Positions 1-6,151 of a stretch of DNA of 6,743 bases are shown here, piece by piece (position 1 is the stretch's first letter; the number at the start of each line of letters is the position of its first letter). The stretch spans positions 1-6,743 of the forward strand of contig JAEWCJ010000393.1 in assembly GCA_023390695.1 (NCBI GenBank). Reading direction: 5' to 3'. Both the position numbers and the translations under genes were made by a program. Source of the DNA: Pseudomonadota bacterium. GTDB lineage: Bacteria > Pseudomonadota > Alphaproteobacteria > Rhizobiales > Xanthobacteraceae. The notes under the pieces were generated by a model. The model did no database searches. It had not been told where the DNA came from and saw only the letters and a program-made list of their open reading frames with translations.

Positions 1-203
1 GACACGTCGCGATGCTGCAGACGCTCGGCGACGCGATGCACGACGGCGGCTTCCAGCGTGTCGTGATGCAGGATCGTCGAATAGATGAAGCTCGCCAGTT
101 CCGGCTCGCGGCGGGCCACCTCTTCGGCTTCGCTACGCACCCGCGCCCAGACTGGATCGACTTTGTTGAGCGGGGTTACGAGCCTAGTCTGATGCTGGGC
201 CAT
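1..203 (-). CDS. cysE: Serine O-acetyltransferase CysE, N-terminal part (cut by window edge)
   Basis: The first 67 residues of a cytoplasmic serine acetyltransferase, which transfers acetyl from acetyl-CoA to L-serine to give O-acetylserine for cysteine synthesis. It begins MAQHQTRLVTPLNKVDPVW. The pattern DPVWARVRSEAEEVARREP, then LASFIYSTILHHDTLE and a VAERL helix, is the helical N-terminal SATase domain. The catalytic left-handed beta-helix with its hexapeptide repeats lies beyond the window edge and cannot be checked. The ATG is well supported: AAGGA sits about 7 nt upstream. The nearest gene upstream on the same strand ends about 180 nt away, so cysE probably has its own promoter. CysE is normally inhibited by cysteine at the C-terminus, which is not visible here. 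The family call is confident from the N-terminal domain alone. Confidence 0.9.
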   Translation of the reverse strand, partial: MAQHQTRLVTPLNKVDPVWARVRSEAEEVARREPELASFIYSTILHHDTLEAAVVHRVAERLQHRDV

Positions 204-379
204 GATACGTCCTTACAGATGCTCCAACGTCCATAGGACATAGACCCTAAATTTTATCTTCGCCAGAGCGGATAAAGACTGTGCGGCCGATTTCATCGCG
301 CTTGGGAGAATATTTTTCTACTGAAACTGCCCAATCCTGACGCAGGCCTATTTTCGCGCCGGTGGGTTCAACGCTCCTG
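204..379 (-). promoter_or_regulatory. Intergenic leader of cysE with a possible promoter
   Basis: This 176-nt gap lies between the second hydrolase and cysE. It is noticeably more AT-rich than its surroundings, as expected of a promoter region. On the minus strand a TAAAAT hexamer (251-256) is a fair -10 candidate about 45 nt before the cysE ATG, but no good -35 sits at the right distance. A second weak pair is TTGGGC, 16 nt, TATTCT further upstream. I see no GC-rich hairpin with a T-run that would terminate the hydrolase operon here, so some read-through into cysE is possible. The evidence is weak pattern matching only. Confidence 0.25.
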
Positions 380-1276
380 TCAGCCCGGCTTTTTCCTCTT
401 TGCGAGGAAATCCAGCACCGCCGATGCGAAATCATCATTGCGGTCACCGACAACCATGTGTCGCGCGCCGCTCACATCCACGTATTCTGCATGGGGGACC
501 AGTTCGAGAAACTCCCGCACATGCGCCTCCTGCACCAGTTCGGACGAGCCGCCGCGCACCAGCAGGGCCGGAATCCTGATCCGCCGCGCCGCCTCCACCA
601 GCAGGTCCTCGATCTCGCCGCGTTTGCCGCCGACGCCCCGCGGCCCGTCGATGAAATTGGGATCCCAATGCCAGCGCCAGCGTCCGTCCGGCGACAGACG
701 CAGATTCTTCTTCAGGCCTTCGTTGCTTTTGGGGCGCGGCCGATGCGGCAGATAATCCGCCACCGCCTGCGCGGCATCGTCGATGGTGGCGAAGCCTTCC
801 TTCGCATGCGCGCGCATAAACCCTTGCACCTTGTCGACCCCGTTCCGATCGACGCGCGGCGTGATGTCGACAAGGACCAATGCGGAAAACAATTCGTCGC
901 CGTCGCTGCGTTCGCTCTCGCCTTCCGCCAGCAGCGACGCGATCCCGCCGAGCGATGCGCCGATCACCGCCGGCCGCGTCTGCGAACGGCGATACAATTC
1001 GCGCGCCACCGCCTTCGCATCGGACGCAAAATCCGGAAACGAATAGGCGGCGTCCGCAACCCAATCGGAATCGCCATGCCCGCGCTGATCGAGCGCGTAA
1101 GCGGTCCATCCCGTGCGCGCGAGTTCCTCCGCGGTCTTGCGCCAGGCATGCCGCGTCTGCCCGCCGCCATGCAGCAGCAGAACCGCCGGACCGCGATCGC
1201 CGAACACATCGGCGGCCAGCTTGTTGCCTGCGGCGCCGGTGAAGGTTGCAGTGGCTGGCTCAGGACGGCGGGTCAT
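380..1276 (-). CDS. Alpha/beta hydrolase (298 aa)
   Basis: A cytoplasmic alpha/beta-fold hydrolase with no signal peptide or membrane segment; its substrate cannot be predicted. In order it shows the oxyanion-hole motif HGGG (residues 36-39, in VLLLHGGGQTRHAW), the strand-4 region ALDQRGHGDS (61-70), the nucleophile elbow GASLGG (106-111, Ser108), and the catalytic His273 in GARHMV. The acid is less clear: the position after strand 7 reads RGGSSELV, with Glu246 where Asp is usual, and Asp137 in LVLVDITPR after strand 6 is an alternative. A Trp-rich cap stretch (RWRWHWDPNFIDGP, 199-212) precedes strand 7. The length is normal for the family. The ATG lies 9 nt after the stop of the upstream hydrolase and has only a weak ribosome site, suggesting coupled translation in a two-gene operon. 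The fold is certain; the reaction (esterase, epoxide hydrolase or other) is not. Confidence 0.88.
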   Translation of the reverse strand: MTRRPEPATATFTGAAGNKLAADVFGDRGPAVLLLHGGGQTRHAWRKTAEELARTGWTAYALDQRGHGDSDWVADAAYSFPDFASDAKAVARELYRRSQTRPAVIGASLGGIASLLAEGESERSDGDELFSALVLVDITPRVDRNGVDKVQGFMRAHAKEGFATIDDAAQAVADYLPHRPRPKSNEGLKKNLRLSPDGRWRWHWDPNFIDGPRGVGGKRGEIEDLLVEAARRIRIPALLVRGGSSELVQEAHVREFLELVPHAEYVDVSGARHMVVGDRNDDFASAVLDFLAKRKKPG

Positions 1277-1285
1277 GATCGGCGC

Positions 1286-2038
1286 TCACGGCCTCTGGTC
1301 GAGAAACGCGAGTACGCCGGTCTTGTACACCTTGTCGCCGACGGCGAGCATGTGATCGCGGCCGGGAATGTCGAGCGCCTTGGCGCCGGGAATGAGCGCG
1401 GCGAGTTCATGCGGCGAGCCGGCGATGGGATCGCTGGTACCCACCGCGATCAGCGTCGGCACCTTGATCTGCGCCACCTCTTCTTCCGACAGCACCTGCC
1501 GCGAACCACGGATGCAGGCCGCAAGCGCCCGGCGATCGGATTTGGTCTGCTCTGCAAACGCGCGGAACATGCGGCCAGTGGTGTCGGTGACATCGTTCAG
1601 CGAAGGAGCCTCCAGCGCGATGGCGATGTCTTCCGGCAGGCCGACCCCGTTCACCAGCTTGATGCCGAGACCACCGAGAATCGCGGAGCGCACGCGCGCG
1701 GGATGTTTGAGCGCGAGAAACGCGGTGATGCGCGCGCCCATCGAATAGCCCATGATATCGGCACGTTCGATCTGCAGGTGATCGAGCAGCGCACGCACAT
1801 CCTCGGCCATGCGCGCGGTATGATAGTCGGCGGGATCGTAGAGCTTGGTCGATTGCCCATGCCCGCGATTGTCGAGCGCGATCACGCGCCGGCCCGCGCG
1901 CGTCAGCGTCATCACCCAGCCGGGCGCCGCCCAGTTCACGTCCTTGGTGGATGCAAATCCGTGCACGAGCACGATCGGCTCGCCCTCGCCTTCATCGAGA
2001 TAGGCGATCTCAATATCGTTGTGTTTGAATGTGGGCAT
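1286..2038 (-). CDS. Alpha/beta hydrolase (250 aa)
   Basis: A second alpha/beta-fold hydrolase, cytoplasmic, substrate unknown. Motifs, numbered from the chosen ATG: HG oxyanion motif at His26 (IVLVHGFAST), ALDNRGHGQS after strand 4, nucleophile elbow GYSMG with Ser99, acid Asp203 in VGTSDP, and His229 in GRDHML. The triad is complete, so it should be active. The start is set at MPTFKHND because a purine-rich GAGAG lies about 6 nt before it. An upstream in-frame ATG at 2056 would begin inside the palindromic repeat, which makes it unlikely. It shares fold and motifs with the downstream hydrolase but is clearly diverged in sequence, so the two are not a recent duplication. The 9-nt gap to that gene suggests co-transcription. 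Confidence 0.88.
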   Translation of the reverse strand: MPTFKHNDIEIAYLDEGEGEPIVLVHGFASTKDVNWAAPGWVMTLTRAGRRVIALDNRGHGQSTKLYDPADYHTARMAEDVRALLDHLQIERADIMGYSMGARITAFLALKHPARVRSAILGGLGIKLVNGVGLPEDIAIALEAPSLNDVTDTTGRMFRAFAEQTKSDRRALAACIRGSRQVLSEEEVAQIKVPTLIAVGTSDPIAGSPHELAALIPGAKALDIPGRDHMLAVGDKVYKTGVLAFLDQRP

Positions 2039-2051
2039 GATGTCTCTCATC

Positions 2052-2139
2052 GTCATGCCCGCGCTTGTCGCGGGTATCCACGTCTTGAGGCACGCGCCGG
2101 TCTAAGACGTGGATGGCCGGGACAAGCCCGGCCATGACA
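2052..2139. repeat. Palindromic intergenic repeat, copy 1
   Basis: A large inverted repeat with a left arm at 2052-2086 and a right arm at 2104-2139, separated by a 17-nt loop. Each arm is itself a hairpin: the left contains CCCGCG/CGCGGG around CTTGT, the right contains GGCCGGG/CCCGGCC around ACAAG. The outer part pairs TCCACGTCTT with AAGACGTGGA. The consensus resembles the GTCATGsCCGGGCTTGTCCCGG repeats scattered between genes in Bradyrhizobium-like genomes (from general knowledge, not searched). It fills the gap between the membrane-protein gene and the hydrolase pair. It could attenuate transcription or protect mRNA ends, but no function is shown by the sequence. Confidence 0.85.
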
Positions 2140-2163
2140 TTGTTGGATCGCGAACGCGCCTTT

Positions 2164-3357
2164 CTATCCCCCGCCGCCTGCCGTTGCCAAGCGCTGTTGC
2201 TCTTTTGCCGCGCGGCGCACGAGGCGTTTCTTGCGGCGCTTCTTCTTGCGCCGCAGATGCCGCAAGGTCGTGCGCTCCACCGCGCTCTTGAACGAGGACA
2301 GGAATCCCCACAGCAGCAGCGCCGCCCATAGCACCCACATGGCGAGATCGAACGCCGCCGCGGTCAGCGCAATGGCGCCGCGGCCGAGGAATTTCAGCAC
2401 CGCGCGGGTCTTGCCGCCCTGCTTTTCCGCGAGCTTGGCGATGCGCGCCATTTCGCGCGGATTGTCGGCCAGCTTCAGGCCGTCGAAGGCGGCGCGGGTG
2501 CCGGCCTTGGTCTGCACCCGTCCGACATCGCGGGTGAGCCGCAGAACGTCGTCGGCCTTTTCGAGTTTCACCGCCTGCCGCGCCGCGCGTACCGCCACGG
2601 CGGGCTCGGTCAGCGACGCCCCCGCCATCGCCTTGCGCAGACCGGACCAGTCGACCACGCCGCGCAGCGAGCGCGCGATGGAGTCGCCCATGCGCGCGCC
2701 GAGCCGTCCGGTCTTGCGCGCGGCTTTGACCACCGTCAGCCCGACGCGGGCCGGCGCCCCGGCGCCGAGCGTCGCATAGGTGCCGGCGGTAATTGCGATG
2801 CCGACGGCGGACAGGCCGAGAATCAGGTGATCGGGCTCCTGCCCGGCTGCCCAGCGGCCGCCTTCGCGGATCGCATCGCGGATATCGCCGAACACGAACA
2901 GGTCGCCGAGCGCGGTGCCGGCCAGGCTCACCAGATCGTCCGGCTCGCCGGTAATCAGGCCGCGGGTGAAATTGCCGGCGGTGGCGGCCGCACTGGCGGC
3001 GGCGGACGTGGCAGCCTCGACTTTGGCAAGCAGGTCAGCGGGAACCGCGATCTGCCGCGTCTGCGCCAGTTCGACAAAGCTCTTGGCGAGTTCCGGATCG
3101 TCCGCCGCCAGGGCGGCTTCGATCTCGCGGGCCGCGGCGGGGGCATCGAAAGTCCGGGCCAGTTGGCGCTCGGCGAGTTCGGCCGGATCGTCCTGCACCC
3201 AGAGCAGCATGGCCGATTCATAGGCCCGCGGCAGCACCGCGAAGGCAGCCATGCCGCAGATCAGGGCCGCGATCAGCACAAGGCTGATCCGCAGCCGCGA
3301 GGCGCGAACGGACGCGGGGTCCGAGGGCTCCGTGCCATCCGTGTCGGGGAGATGCAT
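2164..3357 (-). CDS. Uncharacterised membrane protein with basic C-terminal tail (397 aa)
   Basis: I do not recognise this family. Numbered from the chosen start, a short polar N-terminus is followed by a likely transmembrane helix (residues 24-42, ISLVLIAALICGMAAFAVL). Then come a soluble, acidic, Ala-rich segment (about 43-145, with an AATSAAASAAATAG run near 115-128), a weaker hydrophobic stretch (about 177-199), a basic helical region (about 209-315), and a strong hydrophobic helix (about 327-353). The last part is a highly basic tail rich in consecutive Lys and Arg (about 366-383), probably cytoplasmic. The start is uncertain: an in-frame ATG at 3420 would add 21 residues, but those codons are AT-rich and atypical and lack a ribosome site. 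The chosen ATG has AGGAG upstream, though at a long spacing (about 14 nt). The gene lies upstream of the two hydrolases on the same strand. Confidence 0.75.
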   Translation of the reverse strand: MHLPDTDGTEPSDPASVRASRLRISLVLIAALICGMAAFAVLPRAYESAMLLWVQDDPAELAERQLARTFDAPAAAREIEAALAADDPELAKSFVELAQTRQIAVPADLLAKVEAATSAAASAAATAGNFTRGLITGEPDDLVSLAGTALGDLFVFGDIRDAIREGGRWAAGQEPDHLILGLSAVGIAITAGTYATLGAGAPARVGLTVVKAARKTGRLGARMGDSIARSLRGVVDWSGLRKAMAGASLTEPAVAVRAARQAVKLEKADDVLRLTRDVGRVQTKAGTRAAFDGLKLADNPREMARIAKLAEKQGGKTRAVLKFLGRGAIALTAAAFDLAMWVLWAALLLWGFLSSFKSAVERTTLRHLRRKKKRRKKRLVRRAAKEQQRLATAGGGG

Positions 3358-3419
3358 GCCGGTGAACGTCTCTCCTCGCCGCCGGACGGAAAAAACCCCC
3401 GCCGGTGCCAAAAGCGGCA

Positions 3420-3447
3420 TTGATTAACGCAGGCTCGCCGCTATGGT
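3420..3447 (+). promoter_or_regulatory. Possible promoter for the zinc-finger gene
   Basis: In the gap between the divergent membrane-protein and zinc-finger genes, TTGATT (3420-3425) and TATGGT (3442-3447) are separated by 16 nt, a fair match to a housekeeping promoter. It would give a leader of about 40 nt. On the opposite strand TATATT (3455-3460) could be a -10 for the membrane-protein gene, but its -35 is poor. These are pattern matches only. Confidence 0.25.
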
Positions 3448-3495
3448 GCCCCCGAATATAGGACGAATATCCCGAGGAACGAGGCTTCTACGAGC

Positions 3496-3744
3496 ATGGC
3501 GGACCACGTCGTACCTCATTTTCACAACGATCCGGGCGTTTCGGTGATCGAAATCGGCGCTCGGGAATTCATGTGCACCGGCGCCCGTCCGCCCTTCGAC
3601 CATCCGCATATCTTCTGCGACATGGGCGACGAGAACGAAATCATCTGCAGCTATTGCTCCACCCTCTACCGCTTCAATCCGGCCCTGGATGCGCATGCCG
3701 CGATCCCGCAGGAATGCGCCCTGACCGAGAGCGAAGCCGCCTGA
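3496..3744 (+). CDS. CHCC zinc-finger protein (NDUFS6-like domain, 82 aa)
   Basis: A small soluble protein made almost entirely of a CHCC zinc-finger domain (Pfam zf-CHCC type), the fold found in the mitochondrial complex I accessory subunit NDUFS6. The expected zinc ligands are Cys27 (EFMCTG), His36 (FDHPHIF), Cys51 and Cys54 (ICSYCSTLY). The block HPHIFCDMGDENEIICSYCS matches the usual HPxxFxDMG...CPYCSTLY signature of alphaproteobacterial members. An additional Cys41 is present that the signature does not require. The family is conserved in alphaproteobacteria, where its exact role is little studied; a link to complex I is inferred from the mitochondrial homologue. A GAGG ribosome site lies about 11 nt before the ATG. 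It is the first gene of a probable three-gene operon, 24 nt before the monooxygenase. Confidence 0.88.
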   Translation: MADHVVPHFHNDPGVSVIEIGAREFMCTGARPPFDHPHIFCDMGDENEIICSYCSTLYRFNPALDAHAAIPQECALTESEAA

Positions 3745-3768
3745 ACCCTTAGCTGACATCGGCGTGCC

Positions 3769-4962
3769 GTGGCGTCATCGCGAACCATCATCGTCGCAGG
3801 CGCCGGGATCGGCGGACTGACCGCAGCGCTCGCGCTTGCGCGCAAGGGGTTCCGCGTCGTCATTGTCGAACAGGCGCCGGAATTGTCGGAGACCGGCGCC
3901 GGCCTGCAGCTGTCTCCCAATGTCACCCGCCTGCTGATCGAGCTCGGTCTCGGCAACAAGCTGCAAGCGCACAGCGTCGCCCCCGAATGGCTCGTGATCC
4001 GGCGCGGCCGCAATGGCGGCGAGATCGCGCGCATGCGCCTCGGCACCGATATCGCCTTTCGCTTTGGCGCGCCCTACTGGATCGTTCACCGTGCCGACCT
4101 GCAGGCGGTGCTGCGCGATGCCGCACTCGCGCAACCCGATATCGTGCTGCAGCTCGGCGCGCGTATTGAGGGTTTCGCCACGCACCAGGATGGCGTTACG
4201 GTACAGATCCGCCGCGGCGATCAGCTCAGCGACGAGCGGGCTGCGGCCCTGATCGGCGCCGATGGTCTGTGGTCGATGACCCGGCGCGCTCTCGGCGACG
4301 CAAGCGCACCGCGTTTCAGCGGCCGCACCGCCTGGCGCGCGACCGTCCCGGTCTCGGCGATGCCCGCGGAATTTCGCGGCCCCGCCATCCATCTCTGGCT
4401 CGGACGCAGCGCCCACCTGGTTCACTATCCCGTACGCGCCGGCCATCTGGTCAACATCGTCGCCATCGTCGGCGACACATGGCAAGCCGAAGGATGGTCT
4501 GCGCCCGGCACCCCCGCCGAACTGCTGAAGCGTTTCGGCACATTGTCCTGGGGCGATGCTGCGCTATCGGTGCTGCAGACGCCCGAGTCATGGCTGAAAT
4601 GGGCGCTGTTCGAACGTCCGCCACTGCGGCGCTGGGGGCAAGGCCGCATGACGCTGCTTGGCGACGCCGCGCATCCGATGCTGCCGTTTCTCGCACAAGG
4701 CGCGGCCATGGCGATCGAGGACGCCATGGTGCTCGCCGATTGCCTTGGCCAGCAGCCCGACAATGTTGCTGAGGCTTTGCGCAACTACGAAGCACTGCGG
4801 CACGGCCGCACCGCGCGGGTGCAGCGCGCGGCGCGCTTCACCGGCGACATGTATCAACTGGACGGGCCCCTCGCCGTCGCCCGCAATGTCCTGCTGCGCC
4901 GCATGGGCAGCAAAAGGCTGCGCGCGCGCTACGATTGGCTGTATGATTGGCGGCGTCGCTGA
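3769..4962 (+). CDS. FAD-dependent monooxygenase, class A (salicylate hydroxylase-like, 397 aa)
   Basis: A flavoprotein monooxygenase of the para-hydroxybenzoate hydroxylase superfamily, using NAD(P)H and O2 to hydroxylate a small, usually aromatic, substrate in the cytoplasm. It shows the N-terminal Rossmann motif GAGIGG (residues 11-16) with Glu34 ending strand 2 (VVIVEQ), the GAGLQLSPN segment (43-51) typical of salicylate and 3-hydroxybenzoate hydroxylases, the DG motif GADGLWSMTR (163-172), and the GD motif LLGDAAHPMLPFLAQGAAMAIEDA region (297-319) that binds the FAD ribityl-phosphate. All key motifs are intact and the length is normal. The start is GTG: two in-frame stops lie just upstream and any later start would cut the Rossmann motif. 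No clear ribosome site precedes it, so translation may be coupled to the zinc-finger gene 24 nt upstream. The substrate is not determinable; no ring-cleavage or other aromatic catabolic gene is nearby. Confidence 0.9.
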   Translation: MASSRTIIVAGAGIGGLTAALALARKGFRVVIVEQAPELSETGAGLQLSPNVTRLLIELGLGNKLQAHSVAPEWLVIRRGRNGGEIARMRLGTDIAFRFGAPYWIVHRADLQAVLRDAALAQPDIVLQLGARIEGFATHQDGVTVQIRRGDQLSDERAAALIGADGLWSMTRRALGDASAPRFSGRTAWRATVPVSAMPAEFRGPAIHLWLGRSAHLVHYPVRAGHLVNIVAIVGDTWQAEGWSAPGTPAELLKRFGTLSWGDAALSVLQTPESWLKWALFERPPLRRWGQGRMTLLGDAAHPMLPFLAQGAAMAIEDAMVLADCLGQQPDNVAEALRNYEALRHGRTARVQRAARFTGDMYQLDGPLAVARNVLLRRMGSKRLRARYDWLYDWRRR

Positions 4963-4985
4963 CATGGATATGCGGGGATCTGCCC

Positions 4986-6005
4986 ATGTTCGAAACGACC
5001 ATTGCCGGCAGCCTGCCGAAACCCGCATGGCTCGCCGAAACCGAAAAGCTCTGGGCGCTATGGCGCCTTGAAGGAGAGGCTCTCGCCTCCGGCCAGCGCG
5101 ACGCCACGCTGCTGGCGATCAAGCTGCAGGAAGATGCCGGCATCGACATCGTCACCGACGGCGAACAGGCGCGCCAGCATTTCGTGCATGGCTTTCTCGA
5201 GCGCGTCGAAGGCATCGACTTCGAGCACAAGGTGGAAATGGGAATCCGCGACAATCGCTACAAGGCGATGGTGCCAGTTGTAAGCGGACGTCTGCTGCTG
5301 AAAGACCGCGTACATGACATGGAGGCGAGGACCGCGCGGGCGCATACGCGGCGCAAACTGAAATTCACCCTGCCCGGGCCGATGACCATCGCCGACACCG
5401 TCGCCGACCGGTTCTATGGCGACCGCATCAAGATGGCCTTCGCCTTTGCCGATCTTCTCAACCAGGAAGCGCGCGCGTTGGAGCGCGACGGCGTCGACGT
5501 CATTCAGTTCGACGAGCCCGCGTTCAACGTGTTTCTCGACCAGGTCGCCGGCTGGGGCATCGATGCGTTGCACCGCGCCATCGACGGCCTGCAATGCAGG
5601 ACCGCCGTCCATATCTGCTACGGCTATGGCATCAAGGCGAATGTGGACTGGAAGCAAGGCCTCGGCAGCGAATGGCGGCAATACGAGGCGATCTTTCCGG
5701 CGCTGGCGAAGAGCCGCATCGACCAGATCTCGCTCGAATGCCGCAACTCAAGGGTACCGCTCAGCCTGCTGTCGCTGCTCGAAGGCAAGGACATTCTGGT
5801 CGGCGTGATCGATGTCGCGACCGACGTCATTGAGACGCCGGAGGATGTCGCGGCGACGATCGAGGCCGCGATGCAATTCGTACCGAAGGAGCGCATCGTC
5901 GCCTGCACCAATTGCGGCATGGCGCCGATGCGGCGCGATATCGCCGAAGCCAAGCTGAAGGCGCTGAGCGAAGGGGCCGCGCTTGCCCGTCAGCGGTTCG
6001 GATAA
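4986..6005 (+). CDS. Methionine synthase II-like (MetE C-terminal type) methyltransferase, 339 aa
   Basis: A zinc-dependent methyltransferase of the cobalamin-independent methionine synthase family, containing only the C-terminal barrel (full MetE is about 750 aa). It starts MFETTIAGSLPKP, the typical opening of the barrel. The zinc ligands are present: His209 and Cys211 (VHICYG), Glu251 (ISLECRN) and Cys310 (CTNCGM); DGEQ (58-61) and QFDEPA (174-179) are also characteristic. Homocysteine is the likely methyl acceptor. The methyl donor is unknown, because short forms may lack use of methyl-tetrahydrofolate polyglutamate, and related proteins include epoxyalkane:coenzyme M transferase. The ATG is chosen over an upstream TTG at 4947 that would overlap the monooxygenase; GGGGA lies about 8 nt before it. 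It starts 23 nt after the monooxygenase stop, so is probably co-transcribed. No DUF1852 (MesX) partner gene is present in the window. Confidence 0.87.
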   Translation: MFETTIAGSLPKPAWLAETEKLWALWRLEGEALASGQRDATLLAIKLQEDAGIDIVTDGEQARQHFVHGFLERVEGIDFEHKVEMGIRDNRYKAMVPVVSGRLLLKDRVHDMEARTARAHTRRKLKFTLPGPMTIADTVADRFYGDRIKMAFAFADLLNQEARALERDGVDVIQFDEPAFNVFLDQVAGWGIDALHRAIDGLQCRTAVHICYGYGIKANVDWKQGLGSEWRQYEAIFPALAKSRIDQISLECRNSRVPLSLLSLLEGKDILVGVIDVATDVIETPEDVAATIEAAMQFVPKERIVACTNCGMAPMRRDIAEAKLKALSEGAALARQRFG

Positions 6006-6021
6006 GTCAACTATTCAGCAT

Positions 6022-6145
6022 CGTCACCCGCGGGCTTGTCTCGCGGGTCCCGCTTAGGAAGGCACTGCGTCCCCAAGCGAGATGGCCGGGACAAGTTTAC
6101 ACTCCGGCCGGCCTTTGGCCGGACCGGGGTGCCCGGCCATGACAA
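6022..6145. repeat. Palindromic intergenic repeat, copy 2, with internal insertion
   Basis: The same repeat family as at 2052-2139. The left arm (6022-6055) holds the hairpin ACCCGCG/CGCGGGT around GGCTTGTCT and ends CGCTT, which pairs with AAGCG at 6075-6079. The right arm starts GATGGCCGGGACAAG (6081-6095) and should continue directly with CCCGGCCATGAC, but these are separated by 36 extra nt. The outer stem ATGGCCGGG (6082-6090) still pairs perfectly with CCCGGCCAT (6132-6140). It lies between the convergent MetE-like and csoR genes, starting 17 nt after one stop and ending 7 nt beyond the other, so it could serve as a bidirectional transcription barrier, although no T-run follows the stems. 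Confidence 0.82.
6096..6131. repeat. 36-nt hairpin insertion inside repeat copy 2
   Basis: Relative to copy 1, the right arm is interrupted between ACAAG and CCCGGCC by 36 nt (6096-6131; the boundary can shift by one base because G is shared). The insert folds on itself: 6101-6113 pairs with 6117-6130 in 13 pairs, with a TTT loop (6114-6116), one bulged A (6123) and one T-G pair. It sits exactly in the loop of the host hairpin, so both stems can form stacked. There are no flanking direct repeats long enough to suggest a transposon. Confidence 0.75.
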
Positions 6146-6151
6146 GGCATC

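Noticed and set aside
247..453. A 68-codon minus-strand open frame between the hydrolase and cysE
   Set aside because: It overlaps the end of the hydrolase in another frame, has no ribosome site or family resemblance, and runs through the AT-rich leader of cysE.
2039..2056. Upstream ATG at 2056 as start of the 250-aa hydrolase
   Set aside because: It lies inside the palindromic repeat and lacks a ribosome site, while the ATG at 2038 has GAGAG at good spacing and begins the conserved fold.
362..2137. A 591-codon open frame on the plus strand covering both hydrolase genes
   Set aside because: It is antisense to two genes with complete catalytic motifs. Its translation is Arg/His/Ala-rich with no recognisable domain and it runs into the intergenic repeat, as expected from high-GC codon bias in the opposite frame.
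2052..2139. Two repeat units as a CRISPR array or transposon ends
   Set aside because: The units are inverted rather than direct and variable, with no spacers, transposase or target-site duplication.
2827..3423. A 198-codon plus-strand open frame opposite the membrane protein
   Set aside because: Its translation is Gly/Arg-rich and low in complexity. The opposite strand encodes clear membrane helices in a frame with normal codon use, so this is a shadow.
3775..4485. A 236-codon minus-strand open frame opposite the monooxygenase
   Set aside because: The plus strand encodes intact FAD motifs here; the antisense product has no recognisable motif.
5058..5681. A 207-codon minus-strand open frame opposite the MetE-like gene
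   Set aside because: The plus strand encodes the zinc-ligand set of the MetE family; the antisense product is a compositional shadow.
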